64,000 nucleotides of DNA. Source: Deroplatys truncata (taxonomy: Eukaryota > Arthropoda > Insecta > Mantodea > Mantidae). Each line of letters begins with the position of its first letter. Position 1 is the stretch's first letter. Under the pieces are notes generated by a model, which was not told where the DNA came from, did no database searches, and was given only the letters and a program-made list of their open reading frames with translations. Below, piece after piece: positions 10,050 to 22,049 of this stretch. The stretch is from contig CM060979.1 of NCBI GenBank assembly GCA_030765065.1, positions 15,715,001-15,779,000 on the forward strand, given 5' to 3'. The translations under genes and the position numbers were made by a program.

Positions 10050-12060
10050 GATATTACAATTCATTAATTTTCCTGAGATTTATAGATTCAGCATCTTCGA
10101 CAAGGACGATATGGCGTTTTCTTTTTAATTGATGTCGTTGTTCCTCTGTTGGTGCAGAGGAATCTGGCTTAGGATGGTTGATGAAAGTTCTGAGAAGTGG
10201 AGTGTAGCATCTACAGTTGGTATGGCGAGATCCAAATGAGGGTGGCATTGTGGACGTACCAGGGGTGTCCGCTATTATTCATAAGACACGGTTGTAGTGT
10301 TTTAATTCTGTTTATTTGTGTATTTGAGGCCGAACTCCATATCGAGTATGCGTGCATCCAGACTGGTCTTATTAATGAAAAAATATGATGCGTTACACTC
10401 ACATGACTTTCTCTACTCTTGTAAAACTATTTTTACAATCCCATATTCTTTATATGCTTCATGTTAGTCGAGATGTTCATCTTATTGCTAATTTTCTTGT
10501 AGATGCAAGGGGAATTGGTAGGCTTTAAGCTATAGTCAAATGTTTTAAAAGGTGGTTGCAATGTGGAGTATTCCATTCTCTTTGCATTACCAGGACATAA
10601 AAAAATGAATAACGAATTTGAGAAAAAGAGCAAGTATTGGAAAATTTAAAGGGATAACAAGCAATATCTCGAAAATGGTTCACTCAACAACAAAAATGTA
10701 TATGACATAAATTGTGTATTTTAACGCGATCTACATTTTTTGTCTATCTCTTATGCTTTACCAGTTATGCAAAAGTCGTTCACAATGAAGAATGATTTTG
10801 GAGACATTCGCAGAAAATTCGAGATATACATTTCATTTATCATTAAAATATCTTAAACATATGATATTTTAATCAAAATCGTTAGTGCCATTTTTGAGAA
10901 AATTAAAATTTTCGAAAAATGTCCCATGTAAAGGGTAATCTGGGGTGGGGGGATTTTCTTGAAAATCTTGTCGCTTCTCTGGAAGATACTGAACCTAAAT
11001 ACCAAGTTTGGTGTTTATCCGACTGATCGTTTCTGAGTTATGCTGTTCACAGACAGACACACACACGGACATGTTTCCAAAAATGCTTTTTTTCAATTCA
11101 GGGGGTCTCAAAACACATATTTCTCGATATCGAAATTTTTGGGTGGAATACAATACTTCCCCTACTTACTATACGTAGTAGAGAAAGTAAAAAACATAAT
11201 TCTCTTGAGGTGTAATGGTAGTGGAGACGATTGTTTAATAAGATGTTTTAACTGATGCCTTAGTGTTTTAATTAAGGAACAGATATGGGTGTTCCAAGTG
11301 AGTTCGGTGTCCAGAGTTAAACCTAAGTATCTGACTGTCTCAGTTTGTGGTATTTCATTTCCAAACTTGATCATAATTTATTCTTCGGCTCTTCGTTTAC
11401 ATATGAACATTACTACTTCTGATTACTTTGGGTTCATATGCGTCCTCCATTTTGAGCACCATTTGTGTAGTGTATCTGCAAACTGTTGTAAGCAGTCTAC
11501 TGCAGAGTTGTCTGTGCTTTTATAAAGCATTGCAATGTCGTCTTAAATTGCGCTATTGTAACATTTTCATGTGATGGCGACTCGGAGACATAAACTATGT
11601 ATAGAAAGGGGGCTAGCACGTTTCCTTGTGGTACTCCAACTTTTCGGGACTGAGTTTGGTGATTAAGATATTTAACAGACAAATATCTATTTGTAATGTA
11701 AGATTTGAGTGTTAGCAACAATGTTTTGCTCAAAAAGGGTTCTGTTTTGATAAGGGATCCTTATGCCAGACTTTATCAAAAGCCTTTTGTGCTTCCAGAA
11801 ATAGTCCAAAACAGCATTTTCTTCAAAGTATCGAGTATTATGTCTACAACTCGATGATATTGTTTAGGACAGGAGTGAGAAGGTCTAAAGCCAAACTGAG
11901 TTTTAGGAATGAGTGGGTGTAGGACCTTGAGATGCTGTGGAAGTTTTTGGAAACATTGGCAGTAGGCAGATAGGACGATAAGACTGAGAATCTTATTTCG
12001 GTTTGTCAGGCTTGGGGATTATTACTAATATGGCATACACTTATGTTACTCGTCATTTTT
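10050..12060 (-). pseudogene. Jockey-like LINE reverse transcriptase, interrupted
   Basis: Reading on the minus strand from about 12050: a PKPDKP...SYRPICLLPMFPK motif opens the reverse transcriptase domain, followed by an AFDKVWH-type block (about 11780), then GVPQGNVLAPFLYIVY (about 11610), then VRYLGLTLDTELTWNTHI (about 11320). After an 806-bp M1 insertion (10383-11188) the C-terminal part resumes: IRPVWMHAYSIWSSASN and HPWYVHN (about 10240-10390). Several frameshifts separate the blocks, and a catalytic F/Y-A-D-D motif was not seen. The M1 insertion cleanly interrupts codons, showing this was coding sequence first. In family members the enzyme copies its own RNA at a nicked target. Confidence 0.85.
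10383..11188 (-). mobile_element. M1 copy inserted in a LINE
   Basis: Complete: tail ATATGATGCGTTACACTCAC at left, head CTACGTAGTAGAGAAAGT at right. The LINE reading frame on either side is separated only by this element, and an A-run lies at both edges (10378-10383 and 11189-11194). Pre-insertion sequence would have had one short A-run, as at other M sites. The (CA)n is short in this copy. Confidence 0.85.
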
Positions 12061-12684
12061 TTTCAGTATTTGGATTTCTTTTGTTTTCATAGCAACGAGA
12101 ATACGTGTAGGAATATCAAGTTACGATCTATGGTAAAGTAGTCGTAAGTATTGAAAATTAGTTACATCGTGCAAAAAAAAATTCCGATGTGTTACATTCA
12201 CACTGCTTTCTCTACCCTCTATTGCTATTAGTGGGTATACAAATTATTCCTACGAACATTTATTTTCCTGTCTACTTCATTTTAATCCAGATAAAGGTTT
12301 CTGGAAGTACCTGCATTACACGTTTCGTTATAAATACAAAGAGAATAGAGACTTTCAAATGTTTTAAGAACTGAACGTTGGCCTAAAAATTCCATAATCC
12401 TTGCATGACTAGCGAGAAACAGCTGAAGTTCGACAGGACTTTTAAAGGATGGAAATTATTGAAGAATTCGAACCATTAATAACGAACATCTCGGAAATGG
12501 ATCATACCACAAAAAAACTTATCTGAAATAAACTGTGTGTTTTACAGAGAGCTGCATTTTATGCAAAATTATATACATTTCCTTCCGAATGAAGAGGACT
12601 TTACAAGCTATTGCTAGATAGTTTAAATTATACATTGTATTTTCCATGAAAAAGGTAATTTGGCTTGGGGACTTTCTTGAAAAG

Positions 12685-13371
12685 TGTAGCGGGAAATGGT
12701 TGTTCAATAGCATCTGGAAAACGTTCCTCTAGTTGATGCGCTTGGCTGTAGTGTTCTTGTCCTCGGCTATGGATGCTCGTCGGCTGCTGTATTTTCCATT
12801 CCTAATTTTTATCTATATAGCTAATTCTTGGGTCTCAGGGTTATCGTAGTGGAGGCAAATTAAAATACACTGCATTTCCCTTAATAAATGTGGTTTATTA
12901 TCCAATCAAATATTATACAGGCGGCTAGCTTTTCCCATTATACCAATTCCCACCATTAGAATAAATCAGGAGCCTGAACTAACTGCACACGTCTTCCTAC
13001 CCATATGCACACACGTGCATTTGTCGACCCGAGAGTAGCACTTTGTGTCGACGAGATTCTAGAAGCGACTGAAAATCTGGGGCTTTGTTCCCTTTTATAT
13101 ACCTGAGCCTAGTGACGCTTACCTCCGCGCCTCGAAATGCTATTCTACTCCAAAGTTTTGCGCATACGCGTCTCCATGACGCGTCAAAAAGCGGATTCAA
13201 TATATCTGGCTCCCTGTTCATTAGCTTGCTAAAAGGTGGGCTCTACTTAGAATTAACTTTTACCTGGAATTTGCTAGCTCACCCGTCTCTTATAATCTGC
13301 TTTGTACAATTCTTGGTTGTTAGATATTTTAACATGTTTCTTGGTGAATTATATTATTACTATGTACAATT

Positions 13372-13405
<34 letters not shown>

Positions 13406-13411
13406 CTTTTA
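12685..13411 (-). mobile_element. Solo LTR, family D (target duplication AAAG)
   Basis: Starts TGTAGCGGGAAATGG. AAAG is present at 12681-12684 and 13412-13415. Landmarks shared with the copy at 50982 are CTCGTCGGCTGCTGTATT, AATGTGGTTTATT, ACGTGCATTTGTCG, GGGCTCTAC and ACAATTCTTGGTTGTT. A (TA)n tract of about 28 bp near the right end (13375-13402) is absent from the other copy. Orientation is inferred from an AATAAA-type signal readable on the minus strand. Confidence 0.82.
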
Positions 13412-13526
13412 AAAGTGCTGAACGCAAATACCAACTTTGGTATTTATTCGACATTTCGTTTTTAGTTATGCTGTTCACACACACATGCACGGACAGCTTT
13501 CTAAAAATGTTTTTTTTTGTTTATGG

Positions 13527-14488
13527 TGAAGTTGTATAGTGCTTACAATGTTTGTGTATGTGTGTTTACTTCACGCGTTGAAGCCATCTTGTGACGTGAT
13601 TCATTTGTTAGGTTTGTTAGCTCCATCTGGTGTTAGCAATTTGCGGCAGTATTAGTTTTTGTTTGAAAAAATGCTACTGTTATTTTATTTAATTTTGGTT
13701 CTCTGTCCTCCGGCTAGCTATTATCCTTTTGGTCAAGCACTTCTCTTTATACAGGTTGTGTAAACGGAAAGGAATCTTTTATCCAAACATAACACTGATG
13801 AAGAAATTTGTTTTACACTTTTATTGTCGAACACGTTAACTATCACATTTACACATTGATCTTGACACTCGCCAAACTGAAACTGTTATAATAACTTCAT
13901 TACTGATAATTCTTAATTCGCGTACTTCAACTTTTTGTATAATTAACTTTATAACACTTGAGATTTTTCATAAATCTGTTACGCGTAACCTGCAAATTGA
14001 TATCCGAAGTGTGCCGTACAAATACTTTTGACGAACTGACGGGAATGCGACGTGTAGTGTACAAAGAATTTTGATGAACTGACGGGGTCTTTACCTCTAA
14101 CCTACCTTTTTATACTCATACACTCCGACATGCCTAAAGATTATAACTGAGCTGCTATTGGCTAATAAAACGCGCCAACATTAGCGTCTATTTTTATATC
14201 CAATGAAAATTATGAATACATATGCTCTAGGGAAACGTTCCAGAAGATTCTAAAAGAAAAACGCGCCAATATTACGTAACTTCCTCGTTTCCAATAATAA
14301 TAAACAGCTCACCCCCTCGCTGCATTATTGCACGCTATTATTGTCAGTTTCAGTAAGGCAGTATAAACTTACTTCTCAACAATAATTACAATCAATAAAC
14401 ATCTCAAATCAATGTCACATAATAATGCATATTCATACTACAATCATTATTTACATTTCAGTAATTTGTGATACAAATTACTGCATCA
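13527..14488 (-). mobile_element. Solo LTR, family B (target duplication ATGG)
   Basis: Bounded by ATGG at 13523-13526 and 14489-14492; ends TGAAGT...GCATCA. Shares the CCTCCGGCTAGCTATTAT block (about 13708), the GTGTAAACGGAAAGGA block, and the CTCACCCCCTCGC block (about 14310) with other family B copies. 962 bp, no coding sequence. Confidence 0.88.
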
Positions 14489-14590
14489 ATGGGGCCTCAA
14501 AACATATATTTCCTCGAAATCTTGGAATGGGATTTTTGGGTGGAATGCAATACCATTTCTACCTACTAGATGTGTGGTAGAGAAAGTTAA

Positions 14591-14752
14591 AGTAGTTGTA
14601 GAAGAGCGATTAGAGAATGTAGTGTGAATAGAATACATCAGAATTGTTTTAAGAATCCAAATGGACTTTACTATTTCTTGATGCTGCTAGTATATTAAAC
14701 GTTCAAGCGTTAAGAGACAGGAATATTTATTTATTTGTGTTGATTCGAAAAA
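14591..14752. repeat. Direct flank duplication F, left copy
   Basis: About 160 bp including TTCTTGATGCTGCTAGTAT and ending TTGATTCGAAAAA. The same sequence recurs at 15701-15864 on the other side of an M1 element. No other copy of F was seen in the window. Confidence 0.85.
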
Positions 14753-15700
14753 ATCTGATGTGTTACACTCACATGACTTTCTCTACTCTTGTACAAACTA
14801 TTTTTACAAACTCTTATTCTCCATCTATTTTATATTAATCAAGATAAATATTTGCAGAAACGACCTTTGACATGCAAAGAGATTTACATGTTACACATAG
14901 CGACCAGTTCTAAAAATATCTGACTATCGCTTAAGGCGTACTATGTTCCCCTTGTTTTGTATTTGCAAGGACAATATAGAAATACAGTAGCCTTTAAGCA
15001 CATACATATCTCTTAATAGCTGGTTGCTAGGTGCAGCACCATTCTCTTTGCCACAGATTAATACTCTTTGCATATCAAAGACAAAAAAATGAATAACGAA
15101 ATCCCATTTGAGAAAATAAGTATTGAAAAATTTAAGGGAATGACAAGCAATATCTTGAAAATGGTTCACTCAACAACAAAAATGTTAATGACATAAATTG
15201 TGTATTTTAACACAACATACATTTTTTGTGTTGTAAAATTCTATCTATCTCTTATGGTTTACCAGTTATGCCAAAGTCGTTCACAATGAGCAATACTTTT
15301 ATAGACATTCCCAGAAAGTTCGAGATATATATTTCATTTGTTATAAAAATATCTTAAACATGTGACATTTTAATCAAAATCGTTAGAGCCATTTTTGAGA
15401 GACTTAAAATTTTCGAAAAATGTTCCATGTAAAGCGTAATCTGGAATGGGGAATTTTCTTGAAAACCTTCGTGTCGCATCTCTGGACGATACTGAACCTA
15501 AATACCAAGTTTGGAGTTTATCTGACTGTTCGTTTCTGAGTTATGCTGTTCACAGACACACACGGACATGTTTCCAAAAATACTTTATTTTGGATTCAGG
15601 GGGTCTCTAAATATATATTTCAGTTGAAATCTTGGTATCGAATTTTTGGGTGGAATGCAAAACCTTCTCTACCTATTACTTACGTGGTAGATAAATAAAG
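14752..15700 (-). mobile_element. M1 copy between duplicated flanks
   Basis: Complete: tail ATCTGATGTGTTACACTCAC at the left A-run, head CTACCTATTACTTACGTGGT at the right. It carries the long-tail block (GGTTGCTAGGTGCAGCACC). A roughly 160-bp host segment (F) appears on both sides, far longer than any known target duplication of this family. Confidence 0.85.
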
Positions 15701-15864
15701 CTAGTTTGTAGAAGGGTGATTAGAGAATACAGTGTGAATAGAATACATCAGAAATTTTTTAAGAAACCGAATGGGTCTTTACCATTTCTTGATGCTGCTA
15801 GTATATTAAACGTTCTAGCGTTAGGAGACAGGAATATTTATTTATTTGTGTTGATTCGAAAAAA
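15701..15864. repeat. Direct flank duplication F, right copy
   Basis: Matches 14591-14752 with scattered substitutions, then continues beyond the A-run into CTACTTGAGAAGCAG, which is probably the original host continuation. Confidence 0.85.
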
Positions 15865-17044
15865 CTACTTGAGAAGCAGAATCGTAGTGAATTGGTAGAG
15901 ATGCGATTCTCACGCTATCATCAAATAGATGGTGGCTTCCCACATGAACTGTTGATAGTGTTCCTCACACCTTATTCCAAGGCTGTCTGTAAGACACGCC
16001 TCTCTCAGTAGCTCGCTAGCCTTGACGTGCACCGGCCTTCTTGCAAGGAAACTACTACGTAATGAGCGTGCAAAAACCTGTGAACAACAGCCCAGCAAAC
16101 CGCAGAACACAGCTTTTTGCTGCTGTACGTCTTTAAAATGCAGCTCTCGTTTTGGGAGAGACTATATCTCCTTCTGTCTGTGACAGCAAAACTTCTGCTT
16201 ATGTTGAATCAATTGGTCACCTGTTTGGGATTATCCAGGAGTGGACATCCTTCCACAAATCTCTGTTTAAAAAACAAATTCAAATTCTGATGTGTTACAT
16301 TCACATGAAATTCTCTGCCTACTCGTCTATAAACTATTAATCGAGACATGCCTACATTTTCAGCAATGGATTTATTACACTCTAGCTATCTTACTCGACG
16401 TTGCACGGTACCTCCCCCTTCTTTATGACATTATTGTACAATGATCTAGAGAGTTAGTGAATCCTACCCTTTACTCCCCTCCCCAATTCCGTAAAACTTT
16501 AGCTATTTCTAATAACGGATGAAAAATCCCCTTGTATTCAAGGAAAACGTTCGACGGAACGTCTGACTTCCTTAACCACCCGCCGACAGTCTTCCAAGTT
16601 GTGGAAATGCTACATAGTCTATAAGTAACTTTGGTAGTGGAAGAAACTTTGGTGTTAAACTATAATATGTTAAATTTTAAATCGTTATGCCTTCTATTTG
16701 GTCCCATAATTATTTAATAACAAAAGCCACACGAAGCAGAAACCCTCAGCATATACAACGAAATATGGTTCCGCACTCCTAGGCCACCAAGTTAAACTCT
16801 TTGGAAAAGACATGTTTATGACCGTCTAGAAAAATAATATTCTCAGTTAGTTCGCCGATTTCAAATGTTAGGAGTTTTCTCTCTTTATACAATTATTTAG
16901 CACCACCTGCTAACGAACTTGATTACAACATAAATACCAAGAAATAAAACAAAACTTTCTTACGTGAGCGTTATTAGGTTTTGGCATCAGAAACTTCATA
17001 GTCTGTAGAATTAGAATAAAGGTTATTCAGAGATTTTGACAGTG
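15865..17044. other. Mostly unrecognised; short M2 tail
   Basis: An M2 tail fragment (minus) lies at about 16279-16345 (TTCTGATGTGTTACATTCAC). The remainder shows no recognisable gene or repeat. Confidence 0.45.
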
Positions 17045-17604
17045 GTTCATTGAACACCACCCAAAAATTCTAGATTTACTGGAAATACATAGTTTGAGGC
17101 CTCCTGCATCATAACTCAAAAACATACATTCGGATAAATACCAAAGTTAGTATTTAGGTTCAGTACCTTCTAAAGATGCGACCCAAAGATTTTCAAGAAA
17201 ATGCCTCAGCCCAGAATATCTTTTAATGGAAGATTTTTCGGAATCATTTATTTTCTAAAAAAATGTTTCTAACGATTTTGATTAAAATACCATGCATTAA
17301 AGATATTTACATTACAAATGAAATGTATATCTTGAATTTTCTGGGAACTGCCTGTGAATTCACTTTATTAGGAAGACATTTTTATAATCTTGTATAACTG
17401 GTAAACCTAAGCGATAGACGAAAACGAACTACACCATAAATGTAGATCTCTTTAATTTACTTCAAAAAAGTTTTTTTGCAGCACAAGCCATTTCTGGTAT
17501 ATTCGTTTATTAAAGGTCCGAATTGCTCATTTCTTGGCCATTCTCTTAAATCCCTGTCAACATTCAGTTGTTTCTCGCGATGTCATGGAAACAGTATGGA
17601 ATTT

Positions 17605-18372
17605 TGTCACAGTTCTCAGATGACTTGTGTTATCTTATTGTTTAATTATTTTTTGTTTGGGTTCTTTTTCCTCCGGCTAGCTATTATAACTCAGTCGAGC
17701 AAGTGTCTCTAAGCAGGGCGTGTAAACGGAAAGGAGTTGTTGCTAAAAGATAACACTGAAAAAAAATCTGAATCTAGACTTTTATTGCCGTCACACTTAA
17801 TTAATAATTGACATATTTAATCTTTATACACGCCTGACTGAAACTGTGGTATTTCTGAATGTAACTACAGTCGTTATAGTTGCCGCGCACCAATTACTTA
17901 GCGTACTTCACATTTTTGTAACTAACTCTGCGACGTGCACCTCGTGAGAGATTCTTCCGAACTGTGCGACACTTGCTTATGGCTCGAGAATATATACTCC
18001 TTCACCTCGAATTGCCTAAACATTATAATATAGCTGCTATTGGTTACCAAATCAAGCCCACTTTAGCGTCTGTTTTAGTCAGCCAATCACTACTACTAAC
18101 ATATATACTCTAGGGAAGATATACTCCCCATTTCTAAAAAAAGGTACGCTACCCTGACGTCATTTGTTTGTCTCTTCTTAGTGATAAACAACTCACCCCC
18201 TCGGTTTATTGTTACCCACTTCTATTGTCAGTTTCAGTGATGCCGTGTAAACTTATTTCCTAACAATACTTATGGCTAACAAACATCTAAAATCATGTAC
18301 ATACAATAATATTAATTTACACTACAGTCACTTTGGCATTCACAGCATGTTGTGATATAAAATATTGCCTCA
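17605..18372 (-). mobile_element. Solo LTR, family C (target duplication ATTT)
   Basis: Starts TGTCACAG and ends TTGCCTCA, with ATTT at 17601-17604 and 18373-18376. Because it interrupts a known repeat, the empty site can be read directly from other M2 copies (for example 30300-30315). It shares CCTCCGGCTAGCTATTAT and CTCACCCCCTCG with family B but is otherwise divergent. 768 bp, no genes. Confidence 0.92.
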
Positions 18373-18508
18373 ATTTTAAGGCCAGCACATAGCGTCCAGT
18401 TGTTAAACATTTGACTATCGCTGTTCTCTTTGTATCTATAACGAAATATGTAATGTAGCTGTTTCTGGAAAAGCTTATTTAAATCAAAATGTGATAGATA
18501 GAAAAAAA

Positions 18509-19269
18509 ATCTGATGTGTTACACTCACATGACATTCTCTACTCTTGTACAAACTAATTTTACAAACGCTTATTCTCTATCTATTTCATGTTAATCGAGA
18601 TAAACATTTGCAGACTCTATCTTATTGCTAATTTTCTTGTAGATGTAAGGGGATTGTATATTTACAAGGGCAATTTGGAAATACAGTAGCCTTTAAACAC
18701 ATACATATCTCTTAATAGCTGGTTGCTAGGTGCAGCATCATTCCCTTTGCCACAGATTAATACTCTTTGCATATCCATAACAAAAAAATGAATAACGAAT
18801 TCCCATTTGAGAAAATGAATATTGAAAAGTTTAAGGGAATAACAAGCAATATCTCGAAAATGGTTCACTCAACAAAAAAAATGTATATGACATAAATTGT
18901 GTATTTTAACGCGATCTACATTTTTGTGTAGTAAAAATTTGACTATCTCTTATGTTTTAGTTATGCAAAAGTCGTTCACAGTAAAGAATACTTTTGGAGA
19001 CATTCCCAGGAAATTCAAGATATACATTTTATTTGTCATAAAAATATCTTAAACATATGATATTTTAATCAAAATCGTTAGAGCCATTTTTGAGAAAATT
19101 AAAATTTTCGAAAAATCTTCCATGTAAAGGGTACTCTGGGGTGGGGGGATTTTCTTGAACACCTTCGTGTCGCATCCTTGGAAGATACTGAACCTAAATA
19201 CCAAGTTTGGTGTTTATCCGACTGTTCGTTTCTGAGTTATGCTGTTCACAGACACACACACACACACAA

Positions 19270-19309
<40 letters not shown>

Positions 19310-19441
19310 ACGGACATGTTTCCAAAAATGCTTTTTTTTATTCAGGAGGTCTCAAAACATGTATTTCCGGTGAAATCTCGGTATCGAATTTTTGGGTGGA
19401 ATACAATACTTCCCCTACTTACTATACGAAGTAGAGAACGT
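18509..19441 (-). mobile_element. M1 copy nested in M2
   Basis: Complete, long-tail subtype: tail AATCTGATGTGTTACACTCA, then a (CA)n tract of about 60 bp at 19250-19312, then the head TACGAAGTAGAGAACGT. Inserted in an A-run of the M2 copy, in the opposite orientation. Confidence 0.85.
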
Positions 19442-19829
19442 AATAAGCTTTAGTAAGAATAGTTTGTATATGCAGTAACAAACGATGGAGGGTAGAGAGA
19501 GTTTTGTGAATGTATCAAATCAGACTTCTAAGCCCTATCTTCTGTTTTTTATACTGCTACATCATGTCTATCTATGTATATTCCTTGCAATTAAATGTAA
19601 CCGGCTTTTGCTTCTATATTCTGTGGAGTAACATCAGCAATATTTTCTACTCCATGGCGTTCTCAACTAAAGCCCAAGGCCTTCTTCGTATTCATATTCT
19701 TTCATAACTCCAATGTGTTCGTATTCAAGTACAAGGGCTTTGTAAATCGTTTTTAATACGTTAATAATTTATGAAGTTAAATTAGGTGTTTATAGTCCCA
19801 TGCCCGTCACAACGAACTGATTGTGAACG

Positions 19830-20688
19830 TATACTAAGTAGGGGAAGTATTGCATTCCACCCAAAAATTCCATACCAAGATTTCACCGGAAATACATGTT
19901 ATGTGCACCCCTGAATCCAAAAAAGGCATTTTTAGAAAAAGGTCCGTGCGTGTGTCTACGTGTGGGTGGAATAGTATCTGTGAACAGCATAACTCAAAAA
20001 CGAAAAGTCGGATAAATACCAAACTTGTTATTAATGTTCAGTATCTTACAAAGATGTGACACGAAGATTTTCAATAAAATCTCCCAAACCAGACTACCCT
20101 TTATATGGAACATTTTTCGAAAGCCTTGAAATTCTCAAAAAAGGCTAACGATTTTGATTAAAAAATCATATATTTTAAGATATCTTTGTGACAAATAAAA
20201 TGTATATCTTGAATTTTCTGGGAATGTCCCCAAAAGTCCTCTTCATTCTGAATGGCTTTTTTATAACTGTTAAACCGTAAGAGATAGATAAAATTTGTCA
20301 ACACAGAAAATGTAGAGCTCGTTAAAACACACAATTTATGTCATACTCGTTTTTTGTGGAGTGCACCATTTCCAAGGTATTCCTTGTTATTTGTTTGAAT
20401 TTTCCAATACTTATACTTTTTCTCAAATGGGAATTCGTTATTCGTTTTTTTATGTCCTGGACATGCAAAGAGAATGGAATGCGCCACACAGCAACCAGCT
20501 CTTAAAATATTTGACTATCGCTTAAAACCTACCATACTCCCCTTGCATCTACAAGAAAATTAGCAATAAGATAGTTTCTGCAAACGTTTATCTTGATTAA
20601 CATAAAGTAGATGGAGCATAAGCGTTTGTAAAACATAGTTTGTACAAGAGTAGAGAAACACATGTGAGTGTAACACATCAGATTTTTT
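19830..20688 (+). mobile_element. M1 copy
   Basis: Starts inside the head (TACTAAGTAGGGGAAGTATT; the first bases are replaced) and ends TAACACATCAGATTTTTT. Almost no TG expansion (CGTGCGTGTGTCTACGTGTG). The short open frames at 19834-20059 are shared with other copies and are not genes. Confidence 0.85.
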
Positions 20689-20739
20689 ATTATAGATGTT
20701 TTGAGTGAGCCGATATGCTGTTTCCATTTTTTGGCATTT

Positions 20740-21180
20740 ATTTTGTTAGCTTTATTTCGATTCCAGACGAGTGAGAAATCCAATGCTATACCTGGGATTT
20801 GAACCGCGGATCTTCTGGTTTCCGTCCGGTTGCTGTAATCAACTGAGCTAACATGGCAACCGGTATCACCGAATGACTCGATGTTTCTCGGACAAGGAGA
20901 TATCAAATCGTTTCGAGATGACATACCCCAATGGCAACTTACAATGCTGTAAGTACATACTTTAAATCCTGGGCTTCATAGTTTAACCAACTATTAGATC
21001 AATTAATGGAGTTAATCGTTTTTCCGCACAAACCTTGTGTAGAAAACGTTGGAAAGGTAGAATCAGACGACTGAAGAATTCAGTGTCATAGCCGGGATTT
21101 TAACCACGGATCTTCCGTCTGATTGCTCTAACCAACTGATCTACCATGGTATTATGCTGGTACGAGCTCTCCTTCTAGTT
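20740..21180 (-). mobile_element. Two tRNA-like SINE heads
   Basis: On the minus strand, TTAGCTCAGTTGATTA (A-box-like) and GCGGTTCAAATCCC (B-box-like) lie about 45 bp apart at 20812-20880. A second, different pair, GGTAGATCAGTTGGTTAG and GTGGTTAAAATCCCGG, lies at 21087-21160. Spacing fits tRNA promoters, but I could not pair a convincing acceptor stem, so SINE heads are likelier than tRNA genes. The region sits between two inverted M copies. Confidence 0.55.
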
Positions 21181-21190
21181 AAATATAAAA

Positions 21191-22008
21191 AATCTGATGT
21201 GTTCCACTCACATGACTTTCTCTACTCTTGTACAAACTATTTTTACAGACGCTTATTCTCCATATGCTTCATGTTAATCGAGATGTTAATCTTATTGCTA
21301 ATTTTCTTGTAGATGCACGGGGAATTGCTAGGCTTTAAGCAATTGTCAAATGTTTTAAGAGCTGGTTGCTATGTGGCGTATTCTATTCTCTTTGTATGTC
21401 CAGGACATAAAAAATGAATAACGAATGCCCATTTGAGAAAAAGTATTGGAACATTTAAGGGAATAACAAGCAATATTTCGAAAATGTTTCACTCAACAAC
21501 AAAAACGTATATGACATAAATTGTGTATTTTAAAGCGATCTACATTTTTTGTGTAGTAAAATTTTGTCTATCTCTTATGGTTTACCAGTTATGCAAAAGT
21601 CGTTCACAATGAAGAATACTTTTGGAGACATTCCCAGAAAATTCGAGATATACATTTCATTTCTCATGACAATATCTTAAATATATGATATTTTAATCAA
21701 AATCGTTAGAGCCATTTTTGAGAGACTTAAAATTTTCGAAAAATGTTCCATGTAAAGGGTAATCTGGGGGGGGGGGAGTTTATTGAAAACCTTCGTGTCG
21801 CATCTCTGGAAGATACTGAACCTAAATACCAAGTTTGGTGTTTATCCGACTGTTCGTTGCTGAGTTATGCTGTTCTCAGACAGACACACACGGACATGTT
21901 TCCAAAAATGCGTTTTTTGGATTCAGGGGGCCTCAAAACATATCTCGGTATCGAATTTTTGGATGAAATACAATAATTCCCCTACTTACTATACGTAGTA
22001 GACAAAGT
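21191..22008 (-). mobile_element. M1 copy
   Basis: Tail AATCTGATGTGTTCCACTCA to head TACGTAGTAGACAAAGT. Short-tail subtype, CA tract nearly absent (CAGACAGACACACACGG). Complete at both ends. Confidence 0.87.
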
Positions 22009-22049
22009 AAAAACGTAAGTCCATTGGGGAATTTAATGTGGTAACAGCA

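Larger units (their letters stand above)
12173..14588 (-). mobile_element. M2 copy split by LTR-D and LTR-B
   Basis: Tail at 12173 (ATTCCGATGTGTTACATTCAC) through head at 14588 (GTGTGGTAGAGAAAGT). Pieces 12173-12684, 13412-13526 and 14489-14588 align in order to an M2 copy. LTR-D sits between the first two pieces with an AAAG duplication, and LTR-B between the last two with an ATGG duplication. This gives a clear relative age: M2 first, both LTRs later. Confidence 0.8.
17045..19537 (+). mobile_element. M2 copy split by LTR-C and an M1 element
   Basis: Pieces 17045-17604, 18373-18508 and 19442-19537 align in order to one M2 copy ending GAATGTATCAAATCAGA. LTR-C is inserted within GGAATTTTAAGGCC, leaving an ATTT duplication. 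An M1 on the opposite strand is inserted in the A-run of 'gatagaaaataa'. Confidence 0.82.

Noticed and set aside
20812-20880. A functional tRNA gene
   Set aside because: A- and B-box-like sequences exist, but I could not build a paired acceptor stem or a clear anticodon arm. A SINE head fits better.
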